Position numbers and translations under genes: made by a program
The notes under the pieces: model-generated
The model's database searches: none
Seen by the model: the letters and a program-made list of their open reading frames with translations, nothing else
What the model was told of the DNA's origin: nothing
NCBI GenBank assembly: GCA_964368985.1
Contig: CAYJDW010000124.1
Span: 1 to 6,770 of the forward strand
Length of the DNA: 6,770 bases
Direction of reading: 5' to 3'
Origin: G023898405 sp964368985
Lineage (GTDB): Bacteria > Myxococcota > UBA727 > JABDBI01
Shown: positions 4,547-6,770 of the stretch, one piece after another
How the letters are laid out: each line of letters opens with the position of its first letter
Numbering within the stretch: position 1 is the first letter of the stretch

Positions 4547-5677
4547 ATGGGGGTTTTAATGCTTAACTCGGCTTTTTCCTGGGTGCTCAATCAGCCATTA
4601 GCAATCAAGAATCAAGACGACGAGTTTTTCGCGCGAGCACTAAAACAGGCCCATTTTGCTTGTGGGAGCACCCATCCAAATCCGAGCGTTGGGGCTCTTA
4701 TTGCCCGAGATGGGCATATTTTGTCGGAAGGATTTACTGAAAAGCCGGGGCATATGCACGCCGAAAAACAGGCGATTTATCGAGCGGAGAAAGATCTACG
4801 AGGTGCCACCCTCTACGTAACGCTTGAGCCTTGCTGCCATAGCGGACGAACCCCGCCTTGCACCGAGGCTATTATTGCAGCTGGTATCTCGCGAGTCGTA
4901 TATGGCGTGATTGATCCAAATCCCTTAGTGGCCGGTAAAGGTCTTGAGCAGTTAAGAGCAGCTGGAATCAAGGTGGAGCAGATCGATAATCAAGCATTGT
5001 CAGGCCTTGCTCATGACATTCTTAAGCCCTTCACCAAATATATTTTACACAAAAAGCCTTATTTGCTCCTAAAGATTGCTACCAGCAGCGATCTCGCCAT
5101 TGCTAATAAAGGCAAGCGCACTAAGATCACGGGCGCCGAGTCGGATCTGGTGGTGCACCAATTGCGACGAGCGGTTGACGCCGTGATGGTGGGAGCAAAT
5201 ACGGTGCGAATCGATAATCCCAGCTTGCATGCGCGTCTGGGAGAAAAATATCATGGTGGCCAGCCTATTCGGATTATTCTGAGTTCCGATCTGAATTTTG
5301 ATGAAGATCTCGCGATTTTTGCCACCGACAATGCTGAAACTTGGATATTTTCTCCAAAAAAACCTTCAGAAAAATTGATTAAGCTCGGCGTAAAAGTCTT
5401 TTTTGTAGAAGATTTTAGTCTTTCATCCGTGTGCGATCAGCTGGGCTTACGCGGGATCACGAGCGTGCTGGTGGAGCCCGGCCACGACTTATTCAAAAGC
5501 TTCATTCAGGAAGGCTTAGGTGATGAGATTTGGTGGTTTAAATCAAATTCCCAGATTGGGAGTGCCGGCCTATCGGTTGCAGAGCATATAAAAACTCTCG
5601 ATTTAGCAAATGCCGAATCGTTGGTTTTGGGCCACGATTGTCTCGTAATAAAATCAACCAGCCTGGACCACTTCTAG
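4547..5677 (+). CDS. ribD: Bifunctional riboflavin deaminase/reductase RibD
   Basis: A cytoplasmic enzyme for two successive riboflavin steps: deamination of diamino-hydroxy-ribosylaminopyrimidine phosphate, then NADPH-dependent reduction of the ribosyl side chain. The N-terminal deaminase domain (about 24-165) has HPNPSVGA (43-50), the zinc and proton-shuttle motif HAE (71-73), and PCCHSGRTPPC (95-105) with zinc ligands Cys96 and Cys105. The C-terminal reductase domain (about 169-375) begins KPYLLLKIATS and has ITG at 194-196, then DAVMVGANTVRIDNPSL (211-227). At 376 residues it is a normal full-length fusion. The usual EGG motif near the cofactor site reads EPG (310-312), a mild deviation. 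The family core begins at DDEFFARAL (24-32), so the first 23 residues are an extension. ATG 4547 has only GAAAG upstream, and ATG 4559 (residue 5) is an equally possible start. No other riboflavin gene is adjacent, and I see no FMN riboswitch in the leader. Confidence 0.95.
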   Translation: MGVLMLNSAFSWVLNQPLAIKNQDDEFFARALKQAHFACGSTHPNPSVGALIARDGHILSEGFTEKPGHMHAEKQAIYRAEKDLRGATLYVTLEPCCHSGRTPPCTEAIIAAGISRVVYGVIDPNPLVAGKGLEQLRAAGIKVEQIDNQALSGLAHDILKPFTKYILHKKPYLLLKIATSSDLAIANKGKRTKITGAESDLVVHQLRRAVDAVMVGANTVRIDNPSLHARLGEKYHGGQPIRIILSSDLNFDEDLAIFATDNAETWIFSPKKPSEKLIKLGVKVFFVEDFSLSSVCDQLGLRGITSVLVEPGHDLFKSFIQEGLGDEIWWFKSNSQIGSAGLSVAEHIKTLDLANAESLVLGHDCLVIKSTSLDHF

Positions 5678-5893
5678 GCTGAGTGGACGGCGCTGAAAGA
5701 TTTCCTCCGCCACTTGAGCGCCAATGATGAGGCTTGCCAAAAACGTAATTAAAATGGCAATGCGCCGGTGTTTTTTGCGCTTGATAAAAAGCAAAAACAC
5801 CATAGCACTCATGCATAAAGCCAAAATGAGGGCAGTGATAGCCGCCATGTGATGAAAGGTAATGATCAGGGCGGTAAAAGCGGTGTAGTTCAT
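5654..5893 (-). CDS. Small two-helix membrane protein, hypothetical
   Basis: A minus-strand frame encodes 79 residues from ATG 5893; a GTG at 5941 would add 16. I recognise no family. The composition is strongly that of an inner-membrane hairpin: a long hydrophobic segment (about 4-37), a very basic loop KRKKHRR (38-44) that should face the cytoplasm, a second hydrophobic helix (about 45-60), and a short polar tail. The stop codon lies 24 bp inside the end of ribD, so the two genes converge and overlap tail to tail. The upstream region has no strong ribosome binding site (only AGAAGCAAAG) and no clear promoter. It fills most of a 330-base gap that would otherwise be empty. The coherent hydrophobic-basic-hydrophobic order argues that it is real, but homologues would be needed to be sure. 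Confidence 0.5.
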   Translation of the reverse strand: MNYTAFTALIITFHHMAAITALILALCMSAMVFLLFIKRKKHRRIAILITFLASLIIGAQVAEEIFQRRPLSLEVVQAG

Positions 5894-5954
5894 GGACTTT
5901 GCTTCTAGCAAAAAAATTGCGTTATGAGTACTAATTTTCACAAACAGAGAGCGC

Positions 5955-5960
5955 TTGACA
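5955..5960 (+). promoter_or_regulatory. Possible -35 element for the 227-residue protein gene
   Basis: TTGACA matches the consensus exactly and lies 49 bp before the ATG at 6010. The bases at 16-18 bp spacing (TGAAAC and neighbours, about 5977-5984) are a poor -10, so only the -35 half is convincing. Confidence 0.25.
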
Positions 5961-6009
5961 GATTCTATCGCTTTTGCTGAAACACAGGTTTTATTTTTGA
6001 GAGTATTTG

Positions 6010-6693
6010 ATGACTAAGAACCATATTAAGCAGCTACCATCTTGGCCCGCGACCCTGGTTAAAAACATGCCAGGCTTGCTGGTAAAATTACTCGAGCAAA
6101 AAACCGGCGAATCCCTGGAGCGTCTACAACTTATTGACATCGACATTAAAGTATTGCCGAAAGCCGATTTTAAAGCGCCTTCCCTTTGGGAAAAAGTCGC
6201 TATGGACCGCAGTAGCGAGGGGCGTGACAATTTTTTAAGCCTTCAGGGGCATTTAGCTGGACCAGAGCCATTGGTCGTGCAAGTGAAATATTTTGTGCGC
6301 GGAGCGAGAAAATTTTACCGTCCTGACGTCGCTATTTCGAGCGGGCTTTCCCCTAGTCCGTGGTTAGCCATTGAGCGAGAGTGGGTGATTAAAAATCTAA
6401 AAGACTATGGCCAAGAAAATAGTTCCTTCACTGAGCAGGCGCTCGCGCAGTTAAATGGGCGGCAAGAAGTGCAGGTTCCGAGCCATCTGCTGCTTGGGGA
6501 AGTTTTAGAAGAGACCTTGAAGCAGTGGTCTATCGAGAAGGCCGAACTCACTCATTTTGTGGTGCGTTTTTTGGCAGGGGTGAGTCTTTCACGGCATCTT
6601 AGTCGCGGCATTTCGGTGAGTGACCGAGGGGTGGAAGGGATGATTTTTAGCGAAGGTGACCCGGTTATTGCCTTTGAAGGTTCTTGTTCTTGA
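6010..6693 (+). CDS. Hypothetical protein, 227 residues, no recognised family
   Basis: I do not recognise this protein. ATG 6010 is preferred over TTG 6007 because GAGAG at 5999-6003 stands 6 nt before it. There is no signal peptide or membrane segment, so it should be cytoplasmic. The N-terminal 30 residues look like amphipathic helix. A mixed region with probable strands follows (LQLIDIDIKVLP 39-50; PLVVQVKYFVRGARKFY 87-103). Then comes a helical, charged middle (about 120-150 and 160-185), and finally THFVVRFLAGVSLSRHLSRG (181-200) and a Gly/Asp-rich tail. The only cysteine is Cys226, next to the last residue. Codon use looks like its neighbours and the frame is clean, so this is very likely a real gene. 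It starts divergently from the small membrane protein gene, and nothing nearby indicates its role. Confidence 0.75.
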   Translation: MTKNHIKQLPSWPATLVKNMPGLLVKLLEQKTGESLERLQLIDIDIKVLPKADFKAPSLWEKVAMDRSSEGRDNFLSLQGHLAGPEPLVVQVKYFVRGARKFYRPDVAISSGLSPSPWLAIEREWVIKNLKDYGQENSSFTEQALAQLNGRQEVQVPSHLLLGEVLEETLKQWSIEKAELTHFVVRFLAGVSLSRHLSRGISVSDRGVEGMIFSEGDPVIAFEGSCS

Positions 6694-6745
6694 TGAGCCT
6701 TTTTAAAGGGTAAATAGTTTGAGGCAAAAAGTTATGCACCACGCT

Positions 6746-6770
6746 CCCTCGCCCGCTTGCGGGAGAGGGC
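6746..6770. repeat. GC-rich palindrome at the right edge
   Basis: CCCTC-G-CCCGC (6746-6756) pairs with GCGGG-A-GAGGG (6759-6769) except for one central G-A mismatch, with TT between. The core CCCGCTTGCGGGAGAGGG resembles a palindrome dispersed in many proteobacterial genomes. The window ends inside or at the edge of it, so its extent and any partner copy cannot be seen. No T tract is visible to the edge, so I do not call it a terminator. Confidence 0.5.

Noticed and set aside
5538..5816. Second minus-strand frame (92 residues) over the ribD end
   Set aside because: It overlaps ribD extensively and competes with the better hydrophobic frame at 5654-5893. It has mixed composition and no recognisable feature.
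6698..6709. Palindrome CCTTTTTAAAGG after the 227-residue gene
   Set aside because: The stem is short and AT-rich with only a 2-nt loop and no following T tract, so it is not a credible terminator.

Overview
The window reads as ordinary chromosomal DNA of a Gram-negative bacterium with moderate GC content. It carries a Myxococcus-type cysteine-rich repeat lipoprotein (DUF4215 family), a two-gene agmatine-to-putrescine operon, a LOG-family nucleotide hydrolase, a tRNA-Pro gene with encoded CCA, a fused riboflavin enzyme RibD, and REP-like palindromes in an intergenic gap. DUF4215 repeats are common in Myxococcota and other former Deltaproteobacteria and rarer elsewhere, so a deltaproteobacterium-like host is the best guess. 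Nothing here fixes the taxon.

Layout. Positions 1-791 are the 3' part of a secreted lipoprotein with five exact-length 31-residue cysteine repeats. Its reading frame is open to the left edge and shows an Ile-Gly-Cys lipobox. Positions 848-2683 are aguA-aguB, with the aguB ribosome binding site built into the aguA stop region. Positions 2684-2891 hold a pair of REP-like hairpins in inverted orientation, a perfect 18-bp tandem duplication and a good promoter for the LOG gene (2892-3689). Positions 3690-4500 are the most unusual part. An intact tRNA-Pro(GGG) on the minus strand (4365-4441) is flanked on its 3' side by a degenerate full-length tRNA-Pro-like copy in the same orientation (3690-3779), and on its 5' side by a second tRNA-like 5' half (about 4471-4500). 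Between the two tRNA-Pro copies sits an AT-richer gene for a small exported protein with two CX3C motifs (3891-4262), followed by a bidirectional terminator. ribD follows (4547-5677), then a convergent small two-helix membrane protein gene on the minus strand (5654-5893), an unrecognised 227-residue protein (6010-6693), and a GC-rich palindrome running to the right edge.

Functionally, AguA and AguB together convert agmatine through N-carbamoylputrescine to putrescine. LOG releases a base from a nucleoside 5'-monophosphate, and RibD carries out two successive steps of riboflavin synthesis. These are housekeeping or common accessory functions with no evident link to each other. I do not see a complete novel system. 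The best candidate for follow-up is the tRNA-debris locus with its orphan exported twin-CX3C protein.
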